Positions 19,089 through 29,589 of a stretch of DNA of 64,000 nucleotides are shown one piece after another. Positions within the stretch are counted from its first letter, which is position 1; the number at the start of each line of letters is the position of its first letter. The DNA is taken from contig NZ_FUWS01000014.1 in the NCBI RefSeq assembly GCF_900167435.1, forward strand, positions 52,355-116,354, written 5' to 3'. This DNA is from Marinactinospora thermotolerans DSM 45154. Lineage in GTDB: Bacteria > Actinomycetota > Actinomycetes > Streptosporangiales > Streptosporangiaceae. The notes beneath the pieces were generated by a model. The model saw nothing but the letters and a program-made list of their open reading frames with translations, was not told where the DNA came from and made no database searches. Position numbers and translations under genes: made by a program.

Positions 19089-20243
19089 CTGTCAGCGGCG
19101 TGGCCGTCCGCCGCCTTTCAGACTAGAGCGGTGGGGCTCGCCACAAGGTGACTTCCCGAAACGGCGTGTTGTACGCCGATCGGCACGGGATCGGCCACGC
19201 CCACCGGTGGACGGATCCGCCGGAGGACTCCTTCCTCGAGGAACGACCGGGAAAGGGACGAGAATCGGTCCGCGCCTGAAGACGTCCCCCGTTCCCGTCG
19301 ACCGAGACGGGAGGAGAGCCCGAAAGCCGAGCAGTGCGGAGAGGATCCGCTTCGCGGAGGGCCCTCTCCTGCTCATCCACCGGTGAGGTGCCGGCCATGG
19401 TCCCGAGGGATGAACCCGCCCCTGCAGGGTGTGGGCGGCGGCTCGCAGGACGGTGAGAGGATTCGCCCGTCTGCGGCACGTGGACGGTGACGGGCATACC
19501 GGCGGGGTGTCGAGAGCACGTGGCCACGCAGCGCGCCCAGGGGGGCGAGCGTTTCTTCACCGAGCCCGGGCCGCTCCTTGGCCGTCGGAAAGCCGATGAC
19601 GACGGCACCGGCGATCCGGGCGCAGTCCAGGAGGTTCCCCGTGAGGTTCCCCGTCTTCGGCGGCGGGGGCGCGACTGGATCATGGAGGAGAAGGCCACGG
19701 ACCCCCTTGTCCCCGGCGGTACGGGCCCGGTCGGCGCCGATCAGGCCCATTGGTACGCGGATCCGCGCGGGCCGGCCCTCGGCGGCCGGGCCATCGGCCT
19801 GGAAGCCGCAACGTGCACGGCGTTCATGGTCCCACCGTGGGCGATGCCAGGACCCGGTCGCCTTCGCACCGCTCGATGCGTGCCCCTCGGGGGACGGCCC
19901 CACCTCAGATGGCCGTTCCGGCTCTGCGCCCCCTTCCGGGATGTGCCGGAAGGGGGCGGTCCGCTATCGGCCGCGTCATGATCGGTGCGGCGGACGACCA
20001 CGGCGCAACGGTGAGAAGCGCCGGAGAGTCCGCGGAACGCCCCAGGCCGGGTTCGGCGGTTTCCGGTGTGCCACGCCGTCTGCGCCTTTCTCCATGACAC
20101 GTCCGCCGGATATTCACACCTCACATATTAACGATGCGTTGACAGAGTTAACAGGAAGATGCCATCCTCGTCGAAGGGCGAAGGTGTACGCTCCCTGCGA
20201 GACGCACCCATCTTGCGCGCAGCGGGCGAAACGGGGAGGGCGA
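19089..20243. other. 1.15-kb gene-free stretch, left edge of the defence island
   Basis: No frame on either strand has convincing coding character or a recognisable domain. The first 100 bp hold the treX promoter side. The last 140 bp become AT-richer (TATTCACACCTCACATATTAACG) and contain the palindromic site at 20139. No tRNA, att-like repeat or integrase fragment was found by eye. Confidence 0.6.
20139..20155 (+). promoter_or_regulatory. palindromic site upstream of the kinase-helicase operon
   Basis: TTGACAGAGTTAACAGG, an imperfect palindrome 105 bp before the start codon at 20244, in an AT-rich pocket. It matches the site at 34753 at 14 of 17 positions. It includes a perfect -35 hexamer (TTGACA), but no good -10 lies 17 bp downstream, so operator is as likely as promoter. 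Confidence 0.5.
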
Positions 20244-23200
20244 GTGGACCTGAAGACGGTCGACGGGCGGTTCCGGATCACAGGAATCGTAGGCCGCGGG
20301 AACATGGGCGAGGTGCACCGGGCCGAAGACCTCCGGGCCGCCCCCGACTCCCCGCATCGGCAGGTCGCGATCAAGACCGTACTGCGCAGCCGGACCGGGG
20401 TGACGGTCGACGCCCCGGAGTCCGGCAAGGAGGTCGCCCGCTTCCGTCGCGAGGTGCGGATCATGCGCATGCTCTCCCAGGGGCACCCGAACCTCACCTT
20501 GCTGATCGACGGCGGTGTGGATCGGACGCCCGGCGGCGCCGGCCTGCCCTATCTGGCCATGGAGCTGCTGGACGGTCATCCGCTCACGGATCTCATCGAC
20601 GAGGAACCCCAGCTCCCGGTCTCGTGGGCCGCCGCCATCGGGGCCCAGATCGCCGCCGGTCTCACCGCCGCGCACACCGCCGGGGTCGTCCACCGCGATC
20701 TGAAACCGGCCAATGTGATGCTGACCCACGACGGCACCCTCAAAGTCCTCGACTTCGGCATGGGCTCGATCGTCGACGACCCCGACCAGACACGGCTGAC
20801 CAGCACGGGCGTCAGCGTCGGTACGGCCCGCTACATGGCGCCCGAGCAGTTCCGCGCCGAACACGTCTCCGCCCCGGCCGACCTCTATGCGCTCGGCTGC
20901 ATCCTGTACGAGCTCCTGATCGGACGGCCGCCGTTCTCCGCCAAGACCCCCTACGAACTCTCCGAACAGCACCAGCACAAACAGCCACCGCAGCTGACCC
21001 TCGTACGTCCGGATCTGCCGCCCGGTCTGGTCCGGCTGGTGAACCGCCTGCTTGAGAAGGACGCCGAGCTGCGGCCCGAGAACGCCGCCCTGGTCCGTGA
21101 GGCGCTGATCCCGCTCGCACTCGCAGCGGACGAAGGGGCCGCCCTGCTCGCTCCACACTGGCTGGTGATGGATCCGGTGGCACGGTTGCGCGCCCTGCTC
21201 CCCGAATCCGCTCCGGCCGTGCCGGCACCGGCACCGCGCAGGAAGCCCCGCCTGCCGGAGGCGATGGACGTCTTCGGGATTCATGCCGACCTGATCAACG
21301 AGTACGAGAGCTTCACCAAGAGCGCGACGGTGATCCGGGACCCCCGGATCTCCGGTTTCGTCGAGGATGACCTGGCGGCGAAGTCACAGTGGCCCGACCC
21401 CTGGCTGTCGCTGAACCCGTTCTTCGCCGACGGCGGCCAGGTCACCGACCTGGTACGGGACGGAATCCTGCATCCCAGGTGCGCGGAGATCTTCCAGGCG
21501 GGCAAGAAGGAGACCTCACTCCGCCCGGACGGCCGGCCGCTGACCTTCCACCTTCACCAGCGGGAGGCGATCGAGGCCGCGCAGGCCGGCGACTCCTACG
21601 TGCTCACCACGGGCACCGGTTCCGGCAAGTCGCTGTCGTACATCGTCCCGATCGTGGACCGGGTGCTGAAGGAGCGTCAGACAGCGGGGCCCGCCGCCGG
21701 AGGCCGGATCCGCGCGATCGTCGTCTACCCGATGAACGCGCTGGCCAACTCGCAGATGGAGGAGTTGAAGAAGTATCTGCGCCACGGCTTCGGAGCAGGC
21801 CGAGAGCCGGTCACCTTCGCCCGCTACACCGGCCAGGAATCCGACGAGCAGCGCCGAGAGCTGCGCAAGAACCCTCCGGACATCCTGCTGACCAACTACG
21901 TGATGCTGGAGTTGATGCTGACCCGGCCGGACGACCGTTCCAGCCTGATCCGCATGGCCGAAGGACTGCAGTTCCTCGTCTTCGACGAGCTGCACACCTA
22001 CCGGGGGCGGCAGGGTGCGGACGTGGCGTTCCTGATCCGCCGGGTCCGTGAGGCCTGCCGGGCCTCGGCGACCCTGCAGTGCATCGGCACCTCGGCGACC
22101 ATGTCCACCGAGGGTTCCTGGGAGGAACAGCAACGCGAGGTGGCCAGGCTCGCCGGGCGCCTGTTCGGTACGACCGTGCTGCCGAAACGGGTCATCGGCG
22201 AGACCCTGGTCCGGGCGACCGAAGAGGCTCCCGCGACCGTGTCCGCCGAACGGCTCCAGGCACCGGCGGCGCCCCGTTCCTACGAGGCGCTGACGAAGGA
22301 TCCGCTCGCCCGTTGGGTCGAGTCCCGGTTCGGCTTGGAGCGCGAGGAGGAGACCGGACGCCTTCGCCGTTGCGCTCCGGACACCGTCGAAGCGGCGGCG
22401 GCCGAACTGGCCGCACAGTCGGGGGTGGCCGAGGAGATCGTGCGCGAGGCGATCCGGACGACTCTGGAGGCGGGGGCACAGGCCAAGCATCCGGTGACGG
22501 AGCGGCCGTTGTTCGCGTTCCGGCTGCACCAGTTCCTCTCCAAGGGGGACACCGTCTACACGACGCTCGAGGATCCGCTCACCCGGCCGCTGACCCGCAC
22601 CTATCAGCTGGAGCAGCCGGACAGCGACGGCAAACCGTTGTTCCCGCTGGCGTTCTGCCGCGAGTGCGGTCAGGAGTACCTGACCGTCTGGCGCTCCGAG
22701 GAGGGCGGCACGTTCCGGTACGAACCGCGCCGGGACACCTCCGCCTCCGGAGGCCGCGAGGGCGAAGGGTACCTGTACCTGGGCCTGCCCGGAGAGGACT
22801 ACGAGTGGCCGGCCGATCCGCAGAAGGCCGTGGACGACCGGCGGCTGCCGGAGTCCTGGCTCGAACCGGACGCTCAGGGGGTGACGGTCGTCAAGAAGTC
22901 CTACCGCTCCCGGTTGCCCAAGCGTGTCGTCGTGGACGCCCATGGGAACGAGTCGGGCGAGGGGGCGGTGGCCGCGTTCATCCCGGCGCCGTTCCTGTTC
23001 TGCGTGCACTGCCAGGTCTCCTACGAACAGACCCGCGGCCGGGACTTCGCCAAACTGGCCACCTTGGACCAGGAGGGACGTTCCTCGGCCACCTCGTTGA
23101 TATCCGCATCGATCGTGAAATCCCTGCGGGCGGTACCGGAGGAGAGCCTGGACAAGAAGGCGCGCAAACTCCTCACCTTCGTGGACAACCGCCAGGACGC

Positions 23201-26200
23201 TTCGCTGCAGGCCGGTCACTTCAACGACTTCGCCCAGGTGACGCAGTTGCGCGGGGCCCTCTACCAGGCGACGGCGCAGGCCGGTGAGGAGGGACTGCGC
23301 CACGACGTCCTCGCCGAGGCCGTCACCGGGGTGATGGGACTGTCACCGAGCGAGTACGCGGCGGGCACGGATCTGACTCCTTCCATGGAGCGCCGGGCCA
23401 CGAAGGCCTTCCGGGACGTCGTCGGCTACCGCCTCTACCGCGACCTGGAGCGCGGCTGGCGCATCACGATGCCGAACCTGGAACAGACAGGGTTGTTGCG
23501 GATCGACTACGAGGATCTGGACTGGCTCGCCGCCCGGGCCGAGCGCTGGCAGTCCGCCCACGCCGTGCTGCGTGACGCCGACCCCGCGCTGCGCGAGGAG
23601 GTCGCCCGTACGCTGCTCGACTTCATGCGGCGCTCCCTCGCCATCGACGTGCAGTACTTCCGTGACGACTTCGACACCCTGCAGCGAGCGAGTGAGCTCC
23701 TCAGCGGGCCGTGGGTGCTGGGCGAGAGCGACCGGCCGACCGTCGGAACCGCTTACCCCTACGGCTCACGACCGGGTATGGAGCGTTCCGCACTGTTCCT
23801 GTCGGCCCGTGGCAAGTTCGGCAGATATCTCCGGCGGAACATGCCCGAACTGCGCGATCTGTCCCTGGAGGACGTCCAGCAGGTCATCGAGGATCTGCTG
23901 AGGGTGCTGCGGGACGCGGACCTGGTGCGCGAGGTGGAGGCGGCCCCCGAACACTCCGGTCCGGCCTACCGGCGCCGTGCGGCGGAGAAACGCACTGGTT
24001 ACCGGGTGCCGGCCACCGCCCTGATCTGGCGGGCCGGGACGGGCGAACGGGGCGCGGTCGACCCGCTGGCGCGCACGTACAGCAGCGGAGAGGGCCCGCG
24101 CGTCAATCCGTTCTTCCGTGGTCTGTACCGCACGACGGCGACCGAGCTGGCCGGTCTGTTCGCGCGGGAGCACACCGCACAGGTCACCCCCGAGGACCGG
24201 CTGGAACGTGAGAAGCGGTTCCGTGACGCCGATCTGCCCCTGCTGTACTGCTCGCCGACGATGGAGCTGGGGGTGGACATCTCCTCGCTCAACGCCGTGC
24301 TGATGCGCAACGTGCCGCCGACCCCGGCGAACTACGCGCAGCGCTCCGGCCGCGCGGGCCGTTCCGGCCAGCCCGCGCTGGTGACCACGTACTGCGCGAC
24401 GGGCAACAGTCACGACCAGTACTACTTCCGCCGCTCCCAGGACATGGTGTCCGGGCAGGTGGCTCCTCCGCGTCTGGACCTGGCCAACGAGGACCTGGTC
24501 CGTTCCCACCTGCAGGGCATCTGGCTGGCGGAGACCGGTATGAAGCTCGGTACCGCGATCCCCGACGTCATCGACGTCGCCTACGACCCCGATGGCGGCG
24601 ACCGCCCCGATCCGCAGATGCCGTTGCCGCTCCTCCCCCACATCCGCGACCTGTCCCTGGACGAGGACGCCCGTCGACGTGCCACCGCCGCCGCCCACAG
24701 CGTCCTGGCCCCGCTGCTCGCGGACTTCGAGGCCACCACCTGGTGGTACGACGAGTGGATCGAGGACCGGATCGAGCGGGCGCCGGAGAGGTTCGACGCC
24801 TCCTTCGACCGGTGGCGTCAACTGTTCCGGGCGGCCGTCATCGACCAGTACGAACAGAACAAGCGCGTCGTCGACCACACCCTCTCCCCCGGTGAACAGA
24901 GCCGGGCGCGCACCCGCCGACGCGAGGCCGAGGCACAGACGAACCTGCTGCTGAACCGTTCCGCCGACAGCAAGTCGGTGATGAGCGACTTCAACCCCTA
25001 CCGCTATCTGGCCTCCGAAGGGTTCCTGCCCGGTTACAGCTTCCCACGGCTTCCACTGGCCGCCTACATCCCGCGCAGCGGCAACCGTCGCAACGCCGAC
25101 GGCGACTACCTGCAGCGTCCCCGGTTCCTCGCGATCCGCGAGTTCGGTCCCGGCGCCCTGATCTACCACGAGGGCGCCCGCTACCAGGTCACCCGGGTCC
25201 AGCTGCCGCCGGACGCCTCGGGTGACCTTGCCACGGCGGAGGCCAGGCGCTGCGACGGCTGCGGCTACCACCACGCCGTCAAACCCGGCTCCGACAAGTG
25301 CACGATGTGCGGGGAGGATCTGACAGGCAAGCGCACCGGTCTGCTCCATCTGCACACCGTGTACACCACGCCGCGCGAGCGGATCTCCTCCGACGAGGAG
25401 GAGCGGCGCCGAGCCGGTTTCCGGCTGGAGACCTCGTACGCGTTCCAGGACCACGGTGCCCGCAAGGGACGCCTCACCTCGCATGTCACCGACACCGACG
25501 GCGCCCCCGTCCTCGACCTGGACTACGGCGACTCGGCGACCGTCCGCATCACCAACCTCGGGCGCGTGCGCGACAAGCCGGGCGAGCCGGACGGCTACTG
25601 GCTGGACCTGGGCGACGGGCGCTGGCTCAACGACCGGGCCGCCGCGGACGCCATCGAAGGCACCGGCATGCCGGTGGTCGACGAGGACGGCAACGAGAAA
25701 CGTCGCAAGAAGCGGGTCCTGCCCTATGTGGAGGACCGCCGCAACATCCTCGTGGTCACCTTGGACGAACCGCAACCCGAGCCGGTCGCCCTGTCGTTCC
25801 TGTACGCACTGGAGCGGGGCGTCGAGGCGGCGTTCGAGTTGGAGGACTCCGAGCTGACCGCGGAGCTGCTGCCCCCGGACGACGGCCCGCGCCGCCGTAT
25901 GCTGTTCACGGAGGCCGCCGAGGGGGGCGCCGGTGTGCTGCGCCGGATCCAGCACGAGAAGGACGCCCTCGCCAAGGCCGCCCGGACCGCCTTGGAGATC
26001 TGCCACTTCGACCCGGAGACCGGCGAGGACCTGGGCGGGCCGGCCGAGGGCGAGAAGTGCGCCCGCGGTTGTTACGCCTGTCTGCTGACCTACGCCAACC
26101 AGATGCACCATCGCCGACTGAGCCGGCACGCCGCCCGCTCGCTGCTGATGCGGCTGGCCGGCGCCCGTACCGAGCGGGAGGACCGTGGCGAGTCCCGCAG

Positions 26201-26600
26201 CGAACGGTTCCGCAGGCTCGCTCCGGCGGCCGACGGCGCGGGCACCGCGTCCGGCACCGTTTCGGCGCCCGCGCCGTCGTCCCCGCTGGAGGCGGATCTG
26301 GCGGCCCTCGTCTCACGGGGCGACCTGCTCGGCTGGCTCAAGGCGAAGGGTTACCGGCTGCCGGACGAGGTCAACACCCTCGTCCCCGAGGCGGGGGCGT
26401 GCCCCGACCTCGTCTTCCGCCTGGACGGCGCCAACCTCGCCGTGTTCGTCGACGTCCCCGGTCGCGCGGCCGACTCCACCCGTGACATCGAGGCCGGTTA
26501 CCGTCTGGAGGACGCCGGCTGGGACGTCCTGCGCTTTCCGACGGACGCGGACTGGGAGGGCATCGCCGACCACAACGCCGCCTACTTCCACACCCGTTGA
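20244..26600 (+). CDS. Ser/Thr protein kinase fused to a DUF1998-type superfamily 2 helicase
   Basis: 2118 aa. Residues 1 to about 290 are a complete Hanks-type kinase: GRGNMGEV, VAIK (Lys44), HRDLKPAN (Asp152), DFG (170), YMAPEQF. After a linker comes a helicase: TTGTGSGKS (about 455), FDELH (about 581), GTSATM, and motifs V/VI (SPTMELGVDISSLN, QRSGRAGRSGQ near 1334-1365). A zinc knuckle CDGCGYHH...CTMCGEDL (about 1667) and the CARGCYACLLTY cluster (about 1938) mark the DUF1998 region. The last 80 residues (ACPDLVFRLDG, VFVDVPG, AGWDVLRFP) look like a VSR/DUF559-type nuclease fold with an imperfect active site. GTG start fixed by GGGGAGGG 4 nt upstream. First gene of a three-gene operon. The helicase resembles DISARM/Druantia large helicases; the kinase fusion is unusual. 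Probably phage defence. Confidence 0.85.
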   Translation: MDLKTVDGRFRITGIVGRGNMGEVHRAEDLRAAPDSPHRQVAIKTVLRSRTGVTVDAPESGKEVARFRREVRIMRMLSQGHPNLTLLIDGGVDRTPGGAGLPYLAMELLDGHPLTDLIDEEPQLPVSWAAAIGAQIAAGLTAAHTAGVVHRDLKPANVMLTHDGTLKVLDFGMGSIVDDPDQTRLTSTGVSVGTARYMAPEQFRAEHVSAPADLYALGCILYELLIGRPPFSAKTPYELSEQHQHKQPPQLTLVRPDLPPGLVRLVNRLLEKDAELRPENAALVREALIPLALAADEGAALLAPHWLVMDPVARLRALLPESAPAVPAPAPRRKPRLPEAMDVFGIHADLINEYESFTKSATVIRDPRISGFVEDDLAAKSQWPDPWLSLNPFFADGGQVTDLVRDGILHPRCAEIFQAGKKETSLRPDGRPLTFHLHQREAIEAAQAGDSYVLTTGTGSGKSLSYIVPIVDRVLKERQTAGPAAGGRIRAIVVYPMNALANSQMEELKKYLRHGFGAGREPVTFARYTGQESDEQRRELRKNPPDILLTNYVMLELMLTRPDDRSSLIRMAEGLQFLVFDELHTYRGRQGADVAFLIRRVREACRASATLQCIGTSATMSTEGSWEEQQREVARLAGRLFGTTVLPKRVIGETLVRATEEAPATVSAERLQAPAAPRSYEALTKDPLARWVESRFGLEREEETGRLRRCAPDTVEAAAAELAAQSGVAEEIVREAIRTTLEAGAQAKHPVTERPLFAFRLHQFLSKGDTVYTTLEDPLTRPLTRTYQLEQPDSDGKPLFPLAFCRECGQEYLTVWRSEEGGTFRYEPRRDTSASGGREGEGYLYLGLPGEDYEWPADPQKAVDDRRLPESWLEPDAQGVTVVKKSYRSRLPKRVVVDAHGNESGEGAVAAFIPAPFLFCVHCQVSYEQTRGRDFAKLATLDQEGRSSATSLISASIVKSLRAVPEESLDKKARKLLTFVDNRQDASLQAGHFNDFAQVTQLRGALYQATAQAGEEGLRHDVLAEAVTGVMGLSPSEYAAGTDLTPSMERRATKAFRDVVGYRLYRDLERGWRITMPNLEQTGLLRIDYEDLDWLAARAERWQSAHAVLRDADPALREEVARTLLDFMRRSLAIDVQYFRDDFDTLQRASELLSGPWVLGESDRPTVGTAYPYGSRPGMERSALFLSARGKFGRYLRRNMPELRDLSLEDVQQVIEDLLRVLRDADLVREVEAAPEHSGPAYRRRAAEKRTGYRVPATALIWRAGTGERGAVDPLARTYSSGEGPRVNPFFRGLYRTTATELAGLFAREHTAQVTPEDRLEREKRFRDADLPLLYCSPTMELGVDISSLNAVLMRNVPPTPANYAQRSGRAGRSGQPALVTTYCATGNSHDQYYFRRSQDMVSGQVAPPRLDLANEDLVRSHLQGIWLAETGMKLGTAIPDVIDVAYDPDGGDRPDPQMPLPLLPHIRDLSLDEDARRRATAAAHSVLAPLLADFEATTWWYDEWIEDRIERAPERFDASFDRWRQLFRAAVIDQYEQNKRVVDHTLSPGEQSRARTRRREAEAQTNLLLNRSADSKSVMSDFNPYRYLASEGFLPGYSFPRLPLAAYIPRSGNRRNADGDYLQRPRFLAIREFGPGALIYHEGARYQVTRVQLPPDASGDLATAEARRCDGCGYHHAVKPGSDKCTMCGEDLTGKRTGLLHLHTVYTTPRERISSDEEERRRAGFRLETSYAFQDHGARKGRLTSHVTDTDGAPVLDLDYGDSATVRITNLGRVRDKPGEPDGYWLDLGDGRWLNDRAAADAIEGTGMPVVDEDGNEKRRKKRVLPYVEDRRNILVVTLDEPQPEPVALSFLYALERGVEAAFELEDSELTAELLPPDDGPRRRMLFTEAAEGGAGVLRRIQHEKDALAKAARTALEICHFDPETGEDLGGPAEGEKCARGCYACLLTYANQMHHRRLSRHAARSLLMRLAGARTEREDRGESRSERFRRLAPAADGAGTASGTVSAPAPSSPLEADLAALVSRGDLLGWLKAKGYRLPDEVNTLVPEAGACPDLVFRLDGANLAVFVDVPGRAADSTRDIEAGYRLEDAGWDVLRFPTDADWEGIADHNAAYFHTR

Positions 26601-26637
26601 CCGCCCGCCCCCCGACCCCGAGGAACCGAGACATCTC

Positions 26638-29589
26638 ATGAGCCCCACGTACACGGCCGGCTCGCTGGTCGCCGCCCGCGGCCGCGAATGGGTGGTGCTG
26701 CCCGAGAGCGCCCCCGACATGCTGGTGCTGCGCCCGCTGGGCGGGAGCGAGGACGACATCGCCGCCGTCTTCCCCGCGTTCGAGGAGGTGCGTCCCGCCG
26801 AGTTCACGGCGCCGAGCCCGGACGACCTCGGCGACCAGCGCGCCGCCGGCCTGCTGCGCACGGCGCTGCGCATCGGGTTCCGGTCGGGTGCGGGACCGTT
26901 CCGCTCGCTGGCGTCCATCGCCGTGGAGCCCCGCGCCTACCAGCTGGTCCCCCTGCTGATGGCCCTGCGGCAGCGTACCGTGCGGCTGCTGATCTCAGAC
27001 GATGTCGGCATCGGCAAGACGATCGAAGCCGGGTTGATCGCCAAGGAGCTGCTCGCACAGGGCGAGGCGTCCCGGCTGGCCGTGCTGTGCTCCCCGGCGT
27101 TGGCCGAACAGTGGCAGAGCGAGCTGCGGGAGAAGTTCGGCATCGACGCCGAGCTGGTCCTGGCCTCCACGGTGCCGCGTCTGGAGCGCGCCCTGGAGAT
27201 GGGCCAGTCCCTGTTCGACCGGCATCCGTTCACGATCATCTCGACGGACTTCATCAAGTCGGCCCGCCACCGCGAGGACTTCGTACGTCACTGCCCGGAT
27301 CTGGTGATCGTCGACGAGGCCCACACCTGTGTCGCCGCCGACGACACACAGGGCTCCGTGTCCTCCTCGAACCAGCTCCGTTACGAGCTGCTGCGGAAGA
27401 TCTCCGCCGACGCCGACCGCCATCTGCTGCTGCTGACCGCGACCCCGCACTCGGGCAAGGAGTCCGCGTTCCGCAACCTGCTCGGCCTGGTGCGTCCCGA
27501 ACTGGCGTCCCTGGACCTGGACACCCCGGCGGGACGGGCGAGGCTCGCCGAGCACTTCGTGGCCCGCAAGCGTGCCGACGTCCGCGACTACCTCACCAAG
27601 GAGGACGGTCTCGCCGACGACTCCCTGGCCGAACGGACCGCCTTCCCCTCCGATCGCTGGACGAAGGACGAGCCGTACCGGCTCACCCCCGCCTACCGGG
27701 CGCTGCTCGACGACGCCATCGCCTACGCCAGGGACCGCGTCGAGGCGGCCGGCGAGCAGGGCGGGCGGGAGGCCCGTATCGCCTGGTGGTCGGTGATCGC
27801 GCTGCTGCGCTCGATGGTGTCGTCGCCGGCGGCCGCCGCACAGACCCTGCGGACCCGGTCGGAGTCCGCCGCCGCCCGCACCGCGCACGAGGCGGATCTT
27901 CTCGGCGCCCCGGTGGCCGCCGACTCCGCGGACGACGACCGTCTGGAAGGCCGGGATGTCGCGCCGGGCGCCGCCGAGGCGGAGAACGCCGGCACCTGGC
28001 TGCACGAGCTCGCCGAGCGGGCCGAACAGCTCGCCGGTCCGGCCGAGGACGCGAAGCTGAAGGCGCTGATCCGCCACCTGAAGGAGCTGACCGCCGACGG
28101 CTACCATCCGATCGTCTTCTGCCGGTACATCCCCACCGCCGAATACCTCGCCGAACAGCTTGAGGGCAGGCTCGGCAAGAGGACGAGGATCGCCGCCGTG
28201 ACCGGCACCCTCTCCCCCCAGCAACGTCTGGAGCGCATCGAGCAGCTCGCCGCCGAGGGGGCCGGTGATCCGGCCGTCCGCCGCGTGCTGGTCGCCACCG
28301 ACTGCCTCTCCGAGGGCGTCAACCTCCAGCACCACTTCGACGCCGTCGTCCACTACGACCTGGCCTGGAATCCGACCCGCCACGACCAGCGCGAGGGCCG
28401 CGTCGACCGCTACGGCCAAAAGCGCGACCGGGTCCGCGTCATCACCATGTACGGGGAGGACAACGGCATCGACGGCAAGGTCCTGGACGTGCTGTTCGAG
28501 AAGCACCGCCAGATCAAGAAGGACCTGGGCATCTCCGTCTCCGTCCCCGACGAGACCGCCTCCGGCGTCACCGACGCGATCGTGGAGTGGCTGCTGCTGT
28601 ACGGCCGGCAGGGCAGCCAGGAGGCCCTGTTCGACCTCGGCGACCACCAGGAGTCCCTCGACCGGATCGAACGCGAGTGGAGCTTGGCCGCCGAGCGGGA
28701 GAAGACCTCCCGCTCCAAATACGCCCAGCGCGCCATCCACCCGGAGGAGGTCGCCCGCGAGGTCGCCGCCGTGCGGGCCGCCCTCGGCGGCACCGATGAG
28801 GTCCGTGACTTCGCCCTGGAGGCGCTGCGCGACCTGGACGCCCTGGTCCGCGATCCACGCGACGGCACCGGCGATTTCACCGCCCAGGTCGGCGGCGCTC
28901 CCGCGGGCCTGCGCGACGCGCTGGCCGAGGCCCTCGGCGGCCGCATCGTCGAGGAGGACCGCGAGATCCCGTTCCGCGCCACTCCGGCGATCGCCCGTGG
29001 CGAGGCCGCCCTGGTCCGTACCGATCCCGTGATCGGGGCCATCGCCTCGTACGTCCTGGACTCGGCGCTGGACGTGAACGCCCTCGGTCCCCGCCCGGCC
29101 CGCCGCTGCGGTGTGGTGACCACGGACGCGGTCGCCACCCGCACCACGCTCCTCCTGGTCCGCTACCGCTTCCACCTCACCCTGCCGTCCCGCACCGGTG
29201 AACGGCAGTTGGTCGCCGAGGACGCCCGCCTGCTCGCCTTCGAGGGGATGCCGGCACGGGCCCGCTGGCTGGACGACGAGGCGGCCACCGCCCTCCTCAC
29301 GGCCCGCGCCACCGCCAACACCCACGAACAGCTCGCCCGCAACCACATCACCCGCACCCTGAACGGTCTGCCGGACCTGTCCGCGCACCTGACCGAGTAC
29401 GGCATCCGCCTGGCCGCCGAACTGGACGCCTCGCACCGCCGGGTCCGCAAGGCCAACGAGGAGATCGTCCGCGGCCTGAAGGTCGTCCCGCAGGAGCCCG
29501 CCGACGTTCTCGGCGTGTACGTCTACCTGCCGCGGCAGCCCGCCTCCCCCGCCGCATCCGCCTCTACCGTGTCCGGAGCCGAAGCCTGA
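26638..29589 (+). CDS. SNF2-family helicase (DrmD-like)
   Basis: 983 aa. N-terminal region of 100 or so residues of unknown fold, then the SNF2 motor: DDVGIGKT (residues 121-128), SPALAEQWQSEL, IVDEAHTCV (DEAH at 226), LTATPHSG, VATDCLSEGVNLQ (about 552) and QREGRVDRYGQ (about 583). A C-terminal 300 residues follow the motor. It begins 37 nt after the kinase-helicase and ends overlapping the methyltransferase ATG by 1 nt. A SNF2 helicase next to a large adenine methyltransferase is the signature of class 1 DISARM; BREX type 3 has a comparable helicase. It is presumed to translocate on DNA and work with the other two proteins. Confidence 0.88.
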   Translation: MSPTYTAGSLVAARGREWVVLPESAPDMLVLRPLGGSEDDIAAVFPAFEEVRPAEFTAPSPDDLGDQRAAGLLRTALRIGFRSGAGPFRSLASIAVEPRAYQLVPLLMALRQRTVRLLISDDVGIGKTIEAGLIAKELLAQGEASRLAVLCSPALAEQWQSELREKFGIDAELVLASTVPRLERALEMGQSLFDRHPFTIISTDFIKSARHREDFVRHCPDLVIVDEAHTCVAADDTQGSVSSSNQLRYELLRKISADADRHLLLLTATPHSGKESAFRNLLGLVRPELASLDLDTPAGRARLAEHFVARKRADVRDYLTKEDGLADDSLAERTAFPSDRWTKDEPYRLTPAYRALLDDAIAYARDRVEAAGEQGGREARIAWWSVIALLRSMVSSPAAAAQTLRTRSESAAARTAHEADLLGAPVAADSADDDRLEGRDVAPGAAEAENAGTWLHELAERAEQLAGPAEDAKLKALIRHLKELTADGYHPIVFCRYIPTAEYLAEQLEGRLGKRTRIAAVTGTLSPQQRLERIEQLAAEGAGDPAVRRVLVATDCLSEGVNLQHHFDAVVHYDLAWNPTRHDQREGRVDRYGQKRDRVRVITMYGEDNGIDGKVLDVLFEKHRQIKKDLGISVSVPDETASGVTDAIVEWLLLYGRQGSQEALFDLGDHQESLDRIEREWSLAAEREKTSRSKYAQRAIHPEEVAREVAAVRAALGGTDEVRDFALEALRDLDALVRDPRDGTGDFTAQVGGAPAGLRDALAEALGGRIVEEDREIPFRATPAIARGEAALVRTDPVIGAIASYVLDSALDVNALGPRPARRCGVVTTDAVATRTTLLLVRYRFHLTLPSRTGERQLVAEDARLLAFEGMPARARWLDDEAATALLTARATANTHEQLARNHITRTLNGLPDLSAHLTEYGIRLAAELDASHRRVRKANEEIVRGLKVVPQEPADVLGVYVYLPRQPASPAASASTVSGAEA

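Noticed and set aside
20139..20167. Simple sigma-70 promoter at TTGACA
   Set aside because: No acceptable -10 hexamer at 16-18 bp spacing; treated as an operator candidate instead.
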